Shown here: positions 11,501 to 22,347 of the stretch, piece by piece
How positions within the stretch are numbered: the stretch's first letter is position 1
How the letters are laid out: each line of letters starts with the position of its first letter
Origin: Orbilia blumenaviensis
Lineage: Eukaryota > Ascomycota > Orbiliomycetes > Orbiliales > Orbiliaceae
Assembly: GCA_036872755.1 (NCBI GenBank)
Contig: JAVHNS010000005.1
Coordinates: forward strand, 930,001-994,000
DNA length: 64,000 bases
Direction of reading: 5' to 3'
The notes under the pieces: model-generated
What the model saw: the letters and a program-made list of their open reading frames with translations, nothing else
Databases searched by the model: none
What the model was told of the DNA's origin: nothing
Made by a program: the position numbers and the translations under genes

Positions 11501-14151
11501 CTGCTGTCAAACATTATGCTGATACCAACAAAAATAGCAGTAATGATACCAAACCTGCTATTAATATTGAAAATGATAGCATCGCTAGCACTTACGGTAA
11601 TAGCGGCAATGGTACTAAATCTGCTATCGAAAATGATAGTATCACTGGTACTTACGAAAATGATAGTATCACTGGTACTTACGGAAACAACAGCAATGGT
11701 ACTAAACTTGCGATTGAGGATGATTATAATGCCAACGGCAATGATCACAATGGTATCAAACCTACTATCAAAGATGATCCTGACACCTACGGCAATACTG
11801 GCAATGGTACTAAACCTACACCTAAAAAAGACCATAACGACATTAATATCGAACCCACTACCAAAGGCAATGCTGGCACCCACAGCAACAACGCTAGTGA
11901 TACCAAATCTGCTACTGAAGGCGGTATTGCTGGCACTCATGATAATAACGGCATTGATATCAAACCTGCTATCAAAGATTATTATAACACCCACTGCAAT
12001 AATAGCAATGGTACCAAACCTTCCAATGGCGCTCACGGTAATAACGGCAATGATATCGAATCCGTCACCAAAGACGATTCTAGTACCCACGAAAACAATG
12101 GCAATGGTATTAAATCTGGTATTGAAGGTGATGGTATCGCCGACACTCATAACAACGACATTAATATTAATACCAACCCTGCTGCCGCCGAAGAGGGTGG
12201 CATCTCTGGCACTCACAGAAGCAACGTCATTAATATTAATACAAAACTTGCTCCTGAAAAGGATGGCATCGCTAGCACTGATGAGAAGGGCGTTAATGGT
12301 GGTACCAAACACGCTACTGAAAACGATGGTATCGCTAGTGCTCACGATAATAACAGCAATGGCGTCAGATCTGCTATACAAGACGATTCTAATATCCGCG
12401 GAAATAGTGGCAATGATATCAAATCTACTACTGAAAATGGTGGTATTGCTGGCGCCCATGAAAATAACGGCATCAATATTAATACCAAACCTGCTACTGA
12501 AAATGATGGTATTGCTGCCACTGATGAAAACAATGGCATCGATGTTGATATCAAACCTGCTGCCAAAGATGACGCTGGCACCTACAACAATAACGGCGAT
12601 GGTACCGAGGCTGCTACCAAAAGTGACACTGACTGTAAATCTGGCACAAATCGGCCGACCACTAGCGTCACCGAGCCAGCTATTGACAATACATCCTACA
12701 AAGCTATCGTTGGTAGCTCTATCCAGTCACCTCCTTGCGATACAATTCAGGCTGCCAATGGTACTGAAAGCCCTCTAATCGGTGGTACTGCTCATCAAAA
12801 TACCAAAGAATCTGCCATAAACGATGTTGTCCAGGTTACAACTGATGAAATTACCCAACCCACTGTTAGCGATACTTTCCCACCTGCCGGAAACAATGCC
12901 GTACAACCTGGCAATAATGTTTATGATGGTACCATCTTCCAGGAATTCCACATAAGTGGTGAATTTGGCGACGTTGATGTGCCTCAGGAGCTCGAGGTAT
13001 TTTTGCCCATAGTATAGCATCCAAGGCCATATGCTAACTAAAGTTAATCAGAAACTAGCAGCCCTGCAGCACATTGACGAGTTCAAAGCAGGTATCTACA
13101 AATATATAGAAGATACGGGACTGAACAAATTTTTCCAACGTGGTGATGATTTCTTGGAAAAGGTTGTAAAGAAGGCGCTTGATCTTGAGCAAGATCCGGA
13201 AAACCAGCTCGATGTGAAAGACTTGACGAAATTATCTCTTTATCAGACGGTCCTATATTTGGGTGAGTGACATACGAGATTTTCAATTCCCTTATTCTCG
13301 TGGAATATCCATGCTAATTAAGAAGAAAAGACGACAGTGGTTCAATGCGTAAGGGTACACGCCGCGACGATCTCAGAGAGCTAGTTAGACGAATTGCTGG
13401 CATAACTACAAAATTATTGCCAGATGGAGACGGCATAGAGCTGCGCTTTATTAACTCTCCTAATGATCCCAGTTATAGCAACCCTAGCTTGGATACGATT
13501 GACAAGATCATAGCAGACTTGCAAATGTGGGGGTGGACGCCAATTGGAACAAACCTAAAAGCTAAAGTTCTCATACCGCTTGTTTATAAACAGCTCAGAG
13601 CCCAAACATTTACCCGGCCGGTGCTCGTCTCTATTATCACCGATGGATATCCCGAGGCGCCCCAGGGACCCCGAAGTCGAAGAAATCAAGAGACAGTTGA
13701 TTCGCTAAAACTTGCCATCCTTGATTGTGGGGAGAGACTTCAGGAACACGGCTTTGATCCAAATTGTAAAGGCCCATCTCTACTGTCTCCAGTTTCTTGC
13801 TAACGTTTCTACTAGCTGTTGTATTTCAAATAAGTCAAATTGGGGCGGATATGGAGGCAACGAACTTTCTAAAAAGATTGGACGACGATTCAGAACTAAG
13901 GGAGATATTATACTGCACTACAGGTAGGACTCACTGCTTACAACTCGCGTCAGCGTCGAAGCTAAGGAGCTGGCTCTCTTACCCATAGATCAATTGGACG
14001 CGAAGTACAGAGAAATGAACCTTAACCATCAGCGATTGGAGCAATACGTAAGTAGTATAACTCTAGCTTACAGCCGGGTTACTTTACTAATTTTCGCATC
14101 CAGCTTTTCGAAACATTGATGGCTCCCATTATTAATGCAAACCCAGGGTAA
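8574..14151 (+). CDS. Ankyrin - transmembrane - giant low-complexity - VWA-domain protein
   Basis: Exons 8574-8618, 8797-12996, 13052-13262, 13331-13765, 13816-13923, 13989-14047 and 14104-14151, giving 1701 residues; all six introns keep phase. Domain order: ankyrin-type helices at about residues 25-175 (TLHDLALEGKL..., LLGLAVLGGHVATTKLLL, KILLEAGADPNA, KMLVDAGASPTEKD); a hydrophobic/basic segment at about 190-231, probably membrane; a 6-residue tandem repeat (KQSAGP); about 1100 residues rich in Asn, Asp, Thr, Lys and Ala; then a helical linker and a VWA domain from about 1470. The metal site (MIDAS) motif DDSGSM starts at residue 1486 and is rebuilt exactly across intron 3. TPIGTNL and IITDG follow in order. 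Related fungal ankyrin-VWA proteins are known without such a long insert. Function unknown; probably a protein-binding platform. Exon 1 and the start are less certain than the rest. Confidence 0.8.
9484..9609 (+). repeat. 18-bp coding minisatellite, about seven units
   Basis: Units of the form AAACAGTCTGCAGGTCCC repeat about seven times and diverge towards the 3' end. In frame they encode K/E-Q-S-A-G-P. The 18-base period keeps the reading frame, so copy-number change alters only protein length. Confidence 0.85.
9700..12660 (+). repeat. Degenerate in-frame repeat region encoding an Asn/Asp/Thr/Lys-rich linker
   Basis: The stretch is built from short degenerate units such as K-P-T-A-R-D-D-A and N-N-G-N-D-I-K-P-A, about 8-12 residues long, which become more Asn/Gly-rich downstream. 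There are no stops in the coding frame, and long open stretches also exist in other frames on both strands. This is expected when one small set of codons (GCT, ACC, AAT, GAT, AAA) is amplified. Confidence 0.75.
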
Positions 14152-15932
14152 TTTTTGACCGAAAGAGGGATATCGATCTATCTGTTGCCCTAAAATTACA
14201 TCATAATAGTTGATAGAACTATCATTGTTAATACTTTGGTTATGCATATTTGTTTTTGTACCATTTTATAGCTGAAAAGCGGTACGTAGTTCCGCGGAAG
14301 CTGGACCTTACCGACAGGTTTATTTGGAGATTGAACTTTATAAGTAAAGAAATGAGAAATCACGATCTTCTAGTCTCAATTGTCTACAAACTTCTTAGCC
14401 AATTATATTAGCGTTCCAAGAAGAAACATAAATGCAATTAGAAAATGAAGGCTCATCGACCTATGTGCGATCATAATATTATACCCGAAAATGATGCCGT
14501 TGACGGGTATACTTTAATTAATCGAACTACTTCAGGGTGGAAAAATATTTAGATCTATAGAGGCCTTCAGTTAGTCAGAACTTTCCCCGAGTGTGCATAC
14601 ACCCTGAGACTAAAATCATCAATAGCCGAGATATGATACCAAGAAGCAAATGTCAGGTTTATCACGTCAATATCTCCAGTACATGGCTCCGCTAGAACGT
14701 ATATCTCACCTTCACACAATCTTTGCAATGCGTTTGTCTTCCTATACCATACGATGACTCACAATTTCAACTATCAATGGACATTGAATAGCCATTACGC
14801 ACGCATCCCCGATGACTAAAGTGAACTTTCGGCGATTGTAATCCGTTCCCGAGCCATCTGTTGAAGAATTCCAAAGTGCTCTTTACTGGTCTATAAGGAC
14901 CATATAACACATGCACACCTGGTAGATCACCAGATCAAGAAGGTAAACCATCTAGAGCCCTTGATCTTATCAACGCGCTTTTACGCCATCCACCTGAGCC
15001 ATCGATCATAAGATCTTAGCGGGCCCATATTATTCTGGACCTGCTTTTTTTTTTTTTTTTTTTTTTTGTGGTTTCCATTTCCCTTTCGCCATAGCTCGTA
15101 CCGCCGCCGGGTCTCATGCCAAAATTGGTCGTAACAGCAGGGCCTAGGCTTTTCCAATAATCATCTGCAGCGTCTGCCTGGTTGCTCCAATTCTGCTTTA
15201 ATTTCTGATTCTGTTGTAGCCTCGTTATAGTTCGAGTGTATTAAGTGAATAAGCTGACCGATGGAGTTCCAAGCAATATTATATACATTGAGCTAGCTAG
15301 CTTAGATATCTTACATATGATAATGATGTGAGTTCATTACATTAGCTACGAGGTCACCCTTTCTAAAACAAATTTCAGAATAATTATATTTGAATTTTTT
15401 TGTAAAATAGAGAAGGCAGGGGAAAGGAGCTACTTTCTTATCCTAAGATGTACAAAATCTGAGTGGATTGTGACAATTGTATAGGATTCCGAGTACCCTA
15501 TTGTATTAAAGGTTCGTCAGAATATTTGCGCCGCTGCTTTTAATATTTTTCATTTTTGGCAAGGCTCTAGCTCTAGGACTTCAGTATCAATTTAGATGCT
15601 TAGTATAGATACTCTAATATTATTACATTGCTTTTGTGATTTCCAGATTACTCAATGGTTTCTAAATATTTTTTATTGGGTGACTATCGGACTCCAAATA
15701 GTTAGGGGTCAGGGCGAAGTGGATGGTTGTCACCCTAAATTCGAATTCGACCCTTCGAAACATGCATGCGACAAGACTTTCGAATGGTAATTTGGAAAGA
15801 GTATTCAGAGTTTCATTCAACTGATCAACCCACCTAGCACGCCTAACAGAAGTATACATTCGTATTTCTTTAGCGTTATCTTTGAGCTTTAATCGGTTTG
15901 CACAGCAATAGCTAGTATAGAGACTGACAATT
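14152..15932. other. AT-rich spacer with a poly-T tract
   Basis: No supported gene. A poly-T run of about 25 bases lies at 15043-15067. Short open frames here lack splice support and have no recognisable motifs. Confidence 0.4.
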
Positions 15933-17574
15933 TTAGACCAGGAAAACGATCGCAAGTACCAACCAATGGATCCGAGTATATATCGTCGTTATATTCCGGC
16001 CTGGAAGGAGAAATTGAAGACAACAGGACCTACGGCCTTGCGGATAAAGATAAAGTTTTAAGTCTTTCAAGCTTACCCTGCAAAAGCTTAATGTCTTCCT
16101 TAAGCATATCTTTAATGCACTTAAGGTTTGTCCAGTTTGTAGCCATGTCAAATCCGAGTATTTTCATCATGCTCTGTGCATTCTCATCGTGAATCCTATC
16201 TCCTTGACCTAACCTCTGCTGCCCGCCAGAGAGTTGAGACTCTGTGAAACTGAGAAAGACGCGTAGTAGAAGGAGACTTTCTAGAATCCCATAAAGTCCT
16301 TCGAGGTCTTTTAATTCAAGAGCACATAATTAGCGCTACACAAAAGTCGCCAGTATGTTGATCATGCTTTTTGGAGGGATGTCGAGATGAACTGAAGTTG
16401 ACTTACAGGTATTAACCTCGAGTAACTCATTACTGTCTCCATAAACAAAATTAAAGCAGGTACCAGAGCTTATTGCGGCGATGATAGGCTCGAGAAGGAC
16501 CCCCCAGCCTAACGTACCTCCAATCGGAACGCACACAATACCCACCACGACGGTGAGAGCGGCCGCCCTAATTAATCGCGTGAGGGTCGATTCGCTGGAA
16601 CACTCTTCTTTCCTTATCTCAATCTTCTGGTACGCTTCCCTGAAGACTTTGAATGACTGATTTAATTGTTCTATGAGATCCATGGCCCCACGATTATCAT
16701 GTGCCGATGGTGTTGTAGACGTCAGACCTGTAGGCGCGATTTAAACCCTTAGCCTAAATTTAAAGTTTATATGCACTATGTAGTTACATCTACAGTGCAA
16801 AATTGATTCAAAGAAAATGCTATAATTCTTACTAGCAGAGAAACTCGCAAGTGATTGATCTGTTTCCTCGATCCTCTTTTTAACGTCCTCTATCACTTGT
16901 GTTAAAGGTTGGTTGGTTTTTTGAAATTGGATGTGACCTATAATGGTCGTGCACTAAAAAGGTTCCATGTTAAATTACAGGCCAGATTGGATTTGAGTTC
17001 TTGAAGTCACAAAAGCTTACCACTTCGCGAATTGTGGACGTATTTTTCGCACAGTATATAAGCCAGTCTACACAAATCTGTGCCCGGGAATTTTGCAGCT
17101 CTGATGATTCCGAATTCGAACGACTAGGTAACGGCAACATCTCAATGACGGATTCGAAGGTGTCAATGAAGTCGGCCATATATATTCCGAATTGGCACCT
17201 GCAAAAAAAGTTCATTTATAAGTCAAAATATTTAACGCCGTGGAGGATTTGACAAGTTAAACCTACGACCCAAGAATGACCCATTTTAAATGATGGCTCG
17301 CGTCGAAGGTTGGACTATTTTGTGTTAAATAGCTCTTTGTGTTGTCGCTAATATCTTTCAACAGGTCCCCAGATTCCCCAGCTTCGGCAACAACTCTCAC
17401 AAGGTGGACAATAAGCTGTTCATTGAATTTTCTTTGCATAGATATTTCATTCCCCCCATTAGTACTGTTGGCATCGAACTCGGGCATGTACTGAATGTGC
17501 TTCAAGTTTCCAGTCACCGCTCTGAGGGAAGTCTTGCCATGGAGATTGCACAAGAGCTTGATTAGCCCGTCCAT
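15933..17574 (-). CDS. Helical protein with a central hydrophobic hairpin; candidate alpha pore-forming protein
   Basis: Exons (minus): 17574-17267, 17198-17021, 16953-16833, 16727-16407, 16307-16077 and 16000-15933, giving 408 residues. All five junctions keep phase. Predicted almost wholly helical. The N-terminal half has amphipathic helices; a long charged helix at about 165-240 is followed by a strongly hydrophobic segment of about 40 residues (near 245-285) holding a Pro-Ile-Gly-Gly-Thr turn. Another long helix follows, and the last residues form a hydrophobic tail. A hydrophobic hairpin between two long helices recalls alpha pore-forming proteins of the ClyA/HBL kind, but no sequence match to a named family is recognised. 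No signal peptide, so it would act from inside the cell. Alternatives are a HeLo-like domain or an ordinary membrane protein. Confidence 0.7.
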
Positions 17575-17802
17575 ACACTTTTGAATACCAGACTTGTTTT
17601 CGGCTTTATACGATTCCCGAGTCGTAAAAACTATCTAGATCATTAAGTTGACCATTGATTAGCCATATAGCGCTATTAACCCGTACCGGTACACTATATT
17701 AGCCCCGCCGTGGTGTTTGCGCCTATCGATCTCTGACACAGAGGCCTAAGTGAACACCATCCGCCAAAGTTTCCTGAAAGGTTAAATTACGCGCGCGACA
17801 GT

Positions 17803-18300
17803 TTAACGCTTGAAGATCAGAAAGAATGTTGGATTAAGATGGTCTCTGGCCGGAAAGATCACTGGAAAAGGCTGATATAAAATGTAGCTCACTATATGCT
17901 CTCCGGTGCTATCTACATCTTCGTCTTTATTCCCAGGACGTATTCCTGCAAGCCACCCCGTAGTTTTGTCGAATAAGCGGAATAGATTGTCGCGAACGGT
18001 ATTGTAGAATGGCTGGTCCACATCTTCCGTTTGGACTACCTTTATCTTAAACACCACGCGTTGACCTCGGATATTCTTTTCGCTAGGCAGAGCGCCGGCA
18101 TCCGCTCTTTTCGCTCTTTCCTTCATTTCAGTCAAGATTGGCTTTAGGTGGAATCTTTCCTGGAAGTTGATTCAATGCTGGGAACGTCGCCAGGTAAGGA
18201 TGTTGGAAAGTGATCAGTGCTGAGATTCCCGAGGTTTTACCCCGCTTTTAAAACATCCCTCTTATACATTTACCAGATCGAAAACGAGGCGAACGGTCAT
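17803..18300 (-). CDS. Small protein of unknown function, two exons
   Basis: Exons (minus): 18300-18274 and 18159-17803, giving 127 residues. The single 114-base intron is phase 0. The second exon alone lacks a good start context; the short first exon (MTVRLVFDL) joins it without disturbing the frame. The N-terminal third is a basic helix (ILTEMKERAKRAD), and the remainder is mixed alpha/beta ending in aromatic and hydrophobic residues. It starts 150 bases from the gene at 18450 on the other strand, so the two probably share a promoter region. Family not recognised. Confidence 0.55.
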
Positions 18301-18449
18301 TGCTTTGCCAAACCTTTGACATGCCCTGCAGCCTTGCCGCATATCTACATATCAGAGTGCGCGGCTCTCTTCACCGAGATCAACAGGACCCGATTCTTTT
18401 CACCCTGGCCACACTTTCCTAAACGCATCTAGATATCCACTATTTTTCG
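18301..18449. promoter_or_regulatory. Shared divergent promoter region
   Basis: 149 bases separate the start codons of two genes that point away from each other. No specific binding site was identified. Co-regulation is inferred from geometry only. Confidence 0.35.
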
Positions 18450-19390
18450 ATGAATCCACGACAACTTTCTCTACCGACCCAAGCGCGTAGCAATGACGAA
18501 AATCACTATGACGCGAGCCCTCGCAACCTTCAAATTCTAATATTCAGATTGAAGAACCACCGCCAAACCGCCCAAGTGCTCTTAAAAAACTACATTGATA
18601 TACACCAGCAGCATGCCGTTGAGTAAGTTCTGGCCGATTTTTTTCATTTTCTTGTGAACTCAATTCATATGCTGATTGTTTACAGACACCAGGATGGTAT
18701 AGATCCGCCTGTAGCAGGCGAAAGTATAGCTAGTAGGTCAACCGCCTGGACGCATTTTAGCCGTACATAAGCCATAGTCCTTCTTTTTGGCTTGCTAACA
18801 TGTATAAATAAAAGACGACCTGTCCGAAAATTATACACTGGACGCGTGTCACAACCTGCTGCAACGAGAACTGGCTATTTGCAAGGATGTCCTTGAGAGA
18901 ACCGATGTTCTGTTCGGCGCCCTGAAGAAGGGACAAAATGTTATCACAACGATATTGTATGTGGAATCTTTCATGCATAATTGCTTTCTATCTTAGACTG
19001 ATTGCTGAAAATCATACGAAAAATAGAATATGCATCACAGGCATCGAATTGCTTACACTACCGCGCACTTGCAATTTACAATCCTCAAGGGCAGGTTCAG
19101 TCATCTTGTGGGCGCCTTTCACTGGTATTGCCCTAATTACGCTCACCTGCCATCTTGGAGAACAGCTAGCTCTTCAATGCATCAAGAGGATCACTAAAAT
19201 GCAAGTTCTTCTTCAAAATGGTTCGTTTAGGGAGGAACATAGAGGTCTTTTGTCTGGGATGACATGGAGGATATTGTTTCGGCTCTTGTCAATTGAGTTG
19301 ATGACATCGCAAGACACTAGACACATTAGTGATTTTTTGGTACACCAGGGGGGTCGGTTCTTAAACTCTATCTCCCGATTTATATCATGA
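18450..19390 (+). CDS. Protein of unknown function, tentative four-exon model
   Basis: Model: 18450-18622, 18686-18696 (an 11-base micro-exon), 18815-18956 and 18997-19390, giving 239 residues. Intron 2 has a strong TGCTAAC branch site 18 bases before its acceptor. Exon 3 looks clearly coding: an acidic start (DDLSENYTLDACHNLL) followed by an amphipathic helix. The last intron would be only 40 bases, so the 3' half is uncertain. That half includes a hydrophobic stretch (VILWAPFTGIALITL), a possible membrane segment. No family recognised. It lies divergent to the 17803-18300 gene and next to the hairpin protein gene. Confidence 0.4.
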
Positions 19391-19393
19391 AAC

Positions 19394-22347
19394 AACGTAT
19401 GAGGTATCTACATACTAGTCCACGCTATTTTCTGGCCTAAATTGAACGCCTATAATGTACCTAATTAGATACTAACCTCGAGTATCTGTATTAGAGGTTA
19501 TGCTTTGTTTGAGGGAGAGGGTATTGAGCGGGTTTCTTGTAATTTTTCTGGTTCTAGCCAACCTCAATCTTTATTGAGAGAGTGATGTCTAGTTGATCTC
19601 GTAATCGATATGTTGATACCCGATATCAGATCAGTTATGGCATAATGCATGGACGCTTTGAGGATGGCAGGGTTTTTAGACTAGATTGGTGTTCGTACCA
19701 GTGCCTACGTTCTTTAGTTAGCATGCGGCTAAATAGATAGTGAAGCATGGGATGGCCAAGGGTCCCTTTAGTCTGGTGCTAGATGAGGTCCTGCTTGATT
19801 TTAGAGGCCTCCAAAACTCTAGCCTTAGATGAACTTGCTCCCTCAAAACCCCGAAACGAATCATACCTGCAATAGTGCAAAGTGGCGAGCTTCGTTCGGC
19901 ATACTCGACGCTGCCCACTGCACAACCGCAACCCGTAGAATCTAACCAACTAACTAACTAGTGTCCAACTAGATGCCACAAGCCTATATAATACGATAAC
20001 TACTGCATAATCGGAGGGAAGGCCGCCGAAAGTTCAACTTATAGCCCTCGCCGCTAATCACGTGAATTAGCTTAAAGGGACGCGGATGGTTTCAATATAA
20101 AATCTCTCCACTTAGACTAGAAATGTGGTTGGCAAGATTTCGCATTAACTTACCTTGGCACCAGCCAAAAGAAGGCTGTACCTTTATATTAATGGGGCAT
20201 GTTTTCTTTGTTGTGTACCAATCTAAGCCCATCTATATCTACGCAGACCTTTGAGCAACTTGTATGATAAATCGGTAACTATAAGCTACCTGTACAAGAC
20301 AGCCGCTTACATAGGTCGCCACCCTCCACAGAGCCCTTATCTACACACGATTTATGTCTACACAATTCATGTCCATATAGCTCGCATTCTTTTGAAGATG
20401 GCAATACTGTGTGAGCTACTGCATATGCTAAAGCATTTTGAGTCCGCCAGGGCAAGATCATGGGTAGGTACCATGTCTATATAGACGGGAGTAGGGGCAA
20501 TGCAGATATCCAGCGAAGTTAGCTTCGATTCACTCAATGGGGAACTCACCAAGGGGTATATTTAGTCATCTATCTCTAAAGTTTTAAAAGAATTATCTTG
20601 CATAAAAGCTAATCTACATAAAAAGCATGGAGCCTATTACTGGAGTAGATAATGGATTCTGAGGCATAAACCGGCATGTCATAGATGATAAACAACTAAT
20701 AGGCGGTAGGTTTTTTAGGGTTGATTGGTTGTTTGATATCAAACCGTGAATACGGGCAATCAGCAAGGTGATGGAGGGTGTAAAGGGAGGAATCAAGAGC
20801 TAACAGTGTGATTTGGGAAGGTTCCAATGCTGATGCCATGACCATCAGGAAGTCCCAGGACCGGATCGCCTGCGAGGCAATCACAATGCGATACTTCAGT
20901 AGGCCTTCCTGTGTTGATGGGGTCCAAGTCCCAACACACTGACCAGAAAAAGGACAAACAACAATAGGAAGTAACAAACAGGACTCTTGCTCCGGAAAAA
21001 TTTCCAGGCATGAATACTTAAGTATTCTTCTTGAGCTACCTCGCTACCTCGCTACCTTCAGATAGGTATCACGCGAGCTGTCATTCGTATTCCCTGTCGA
21101 GCAGGTGGGTCTACCAAGTATCCTCGTGGTCCATGAATACAACCCCAGTCTTCATTTGGCAGGTGGCAACCTGTCGCGTTGGATATCGATAGCGGGAAAC
21201 AAGGGTAGCTGATTAGGTTTGTGCGGGGAGGGACCACACCTAGAGCTATCGGGGGCTGGTTCAAAACAGGGGTCGAGCATGATTCTGTGGTTTATGTATA
21301 CGATAGCTGCCTTGTCGAAATCTTTCATTACGCCTCAGATGGAATGTCGTTGCAAATTGATGTGCATTTGGCATGGTAAAGACGATCGTTGGGATACAAA
21401 AGGCAGCTAAGAATACTACGTCTCGAGAACATACTTAGTCGTATCGCGAATCTACCTAGATAGCTTGACTTTTGATCCTATCTGCTTTTTCTAAATTTTG
21501 CGTTTGTTTTTCCTGACAGCTGGTGGCGTATGCATGTCATAAAAGCGGCAGCAAATAACCAGATGCAGGCGAAAAAGGCTTCTTTAGCGAGTGAAGGAGA
21601 GGAAAAAAAGCGTCGGACAGAATGACAAAATCAAGGAATCGTTCCTGCAGTAATGAACCACTTGGCGCACACATGTCTTTGAATGCTAAACCTCGGAAGT
21701 TTGGGTAACCGGCCCGCAATCCTGATGTCATGATGGTACAGAGTTATAGCAGCGTTTGTTAATTCCATTGGTTCTCGTTGGTAATTGAAATTGGAGCCCC
21801 AGCTTTCTGGCGGAGTTAGCGCCACACCGCCGTCAACAAGACCCAATCAACTGCACGACGCAGCTGGTCAAAAAGGGCTGGGAGTAATAGTTAACTTGGT
21901 CACGGGGAGCTGTCGACTTGCTCGAAGACCTCTCGACCGGCCTGGTCCATGCAGAGCTACAAAAACAGTGGGTCCCGAGTCTGGGCGGAAATTTAACCCA
22001 AGGCTCGAGCTCGCCCGATAACAAGTTTCGTCGACAGACAGGCCTAACCCAATCATCCTTCCACCATCCCCACTTGTTGATTGGATAACAGAAACAAAGT
22101 TGACCTCGGCCCTGGCTTCCCCGTTTTGATGTGGAGAGCGCAGATCGTTATCGTTACAATGTGAGGGGGTTCTCCAGTTTGAGCTTTGGATTGACATTCC
22201 AGAGATTTTTATTTAAGGGGGCAGTTGGTCAGTTATGCTAATGGCTCTTGCCCTCTTCCAGAGACACGCCTCCCAGTCCCGCTGCTTCGAAGCTTTGAAC
22301 TCTTATCCATAGTCCAGTAGTTTCGTAAAAGCACGAGATTATCTAAT
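19394..22347. other. Gene-poor spacer of about 2.9 kb
   Basis: Only short open frames without splice support occur on either strand, for example on the minus strand at 20614-21011. No tRNA-like fold or long repeat was seen. The 5' region of the ceramidase gene occupies the last few hundred bases. Confidence 0.4.

Noticed and set aside
9463..12459. Minus-strand open frame of nearly 1000 codons opposite the ankyrin-VWA gene
   Set aside because: It mirrors the codon-biased repeat of the plus-strand gene. It has no start or stop context of a gene and no domain; its hydrophobic composition is a by-product of reading Asn/Asp/Thr codons in reverse.
10772..12778. Second plus-strand frame of over 600 codons in the same repeat
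   Set aside because: Same cause: repeated codons leave other frames free of stops. The true frame is fixed by the ankyrin and VWA domains and by six in-phase splice junctions.
13923..13989. Apparent frameshift in the VWA domain, suggesting a pseudogene
   Set aside because: A 65-base GT-AG intron (13924-13988) explains it and restores YCTT-DQLDAKYRE, so the gene is intact.
15043..15067. Poly-T tract as evidence for a retroposed element
   Set aside because: No target duplication or element body was found next to it; similar T-runs occur at 35692-35721, 48559-48580 and 54821-54839 and look like ordinary homopolymers.
15596..15790. Short plus-strand frame with hydrophobic N-terminus
   Set aside because: Lies in AT-rich spacer with no motif; overlaps another short frame on the opposite strand.
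18757..18978. Minus-strand frame of 73 codons with a hydrophobic end
   Set aside because: It overlaps exon 3 of the plus-strand gene, whose frame, branch site and acceptor are better supported.
20614..21011. Overlapping minus-strand frames in the 19.4-22.3 kb spacer
   Set aside because: No consistent frame, splice sites or motifs; composition is not coding-like.
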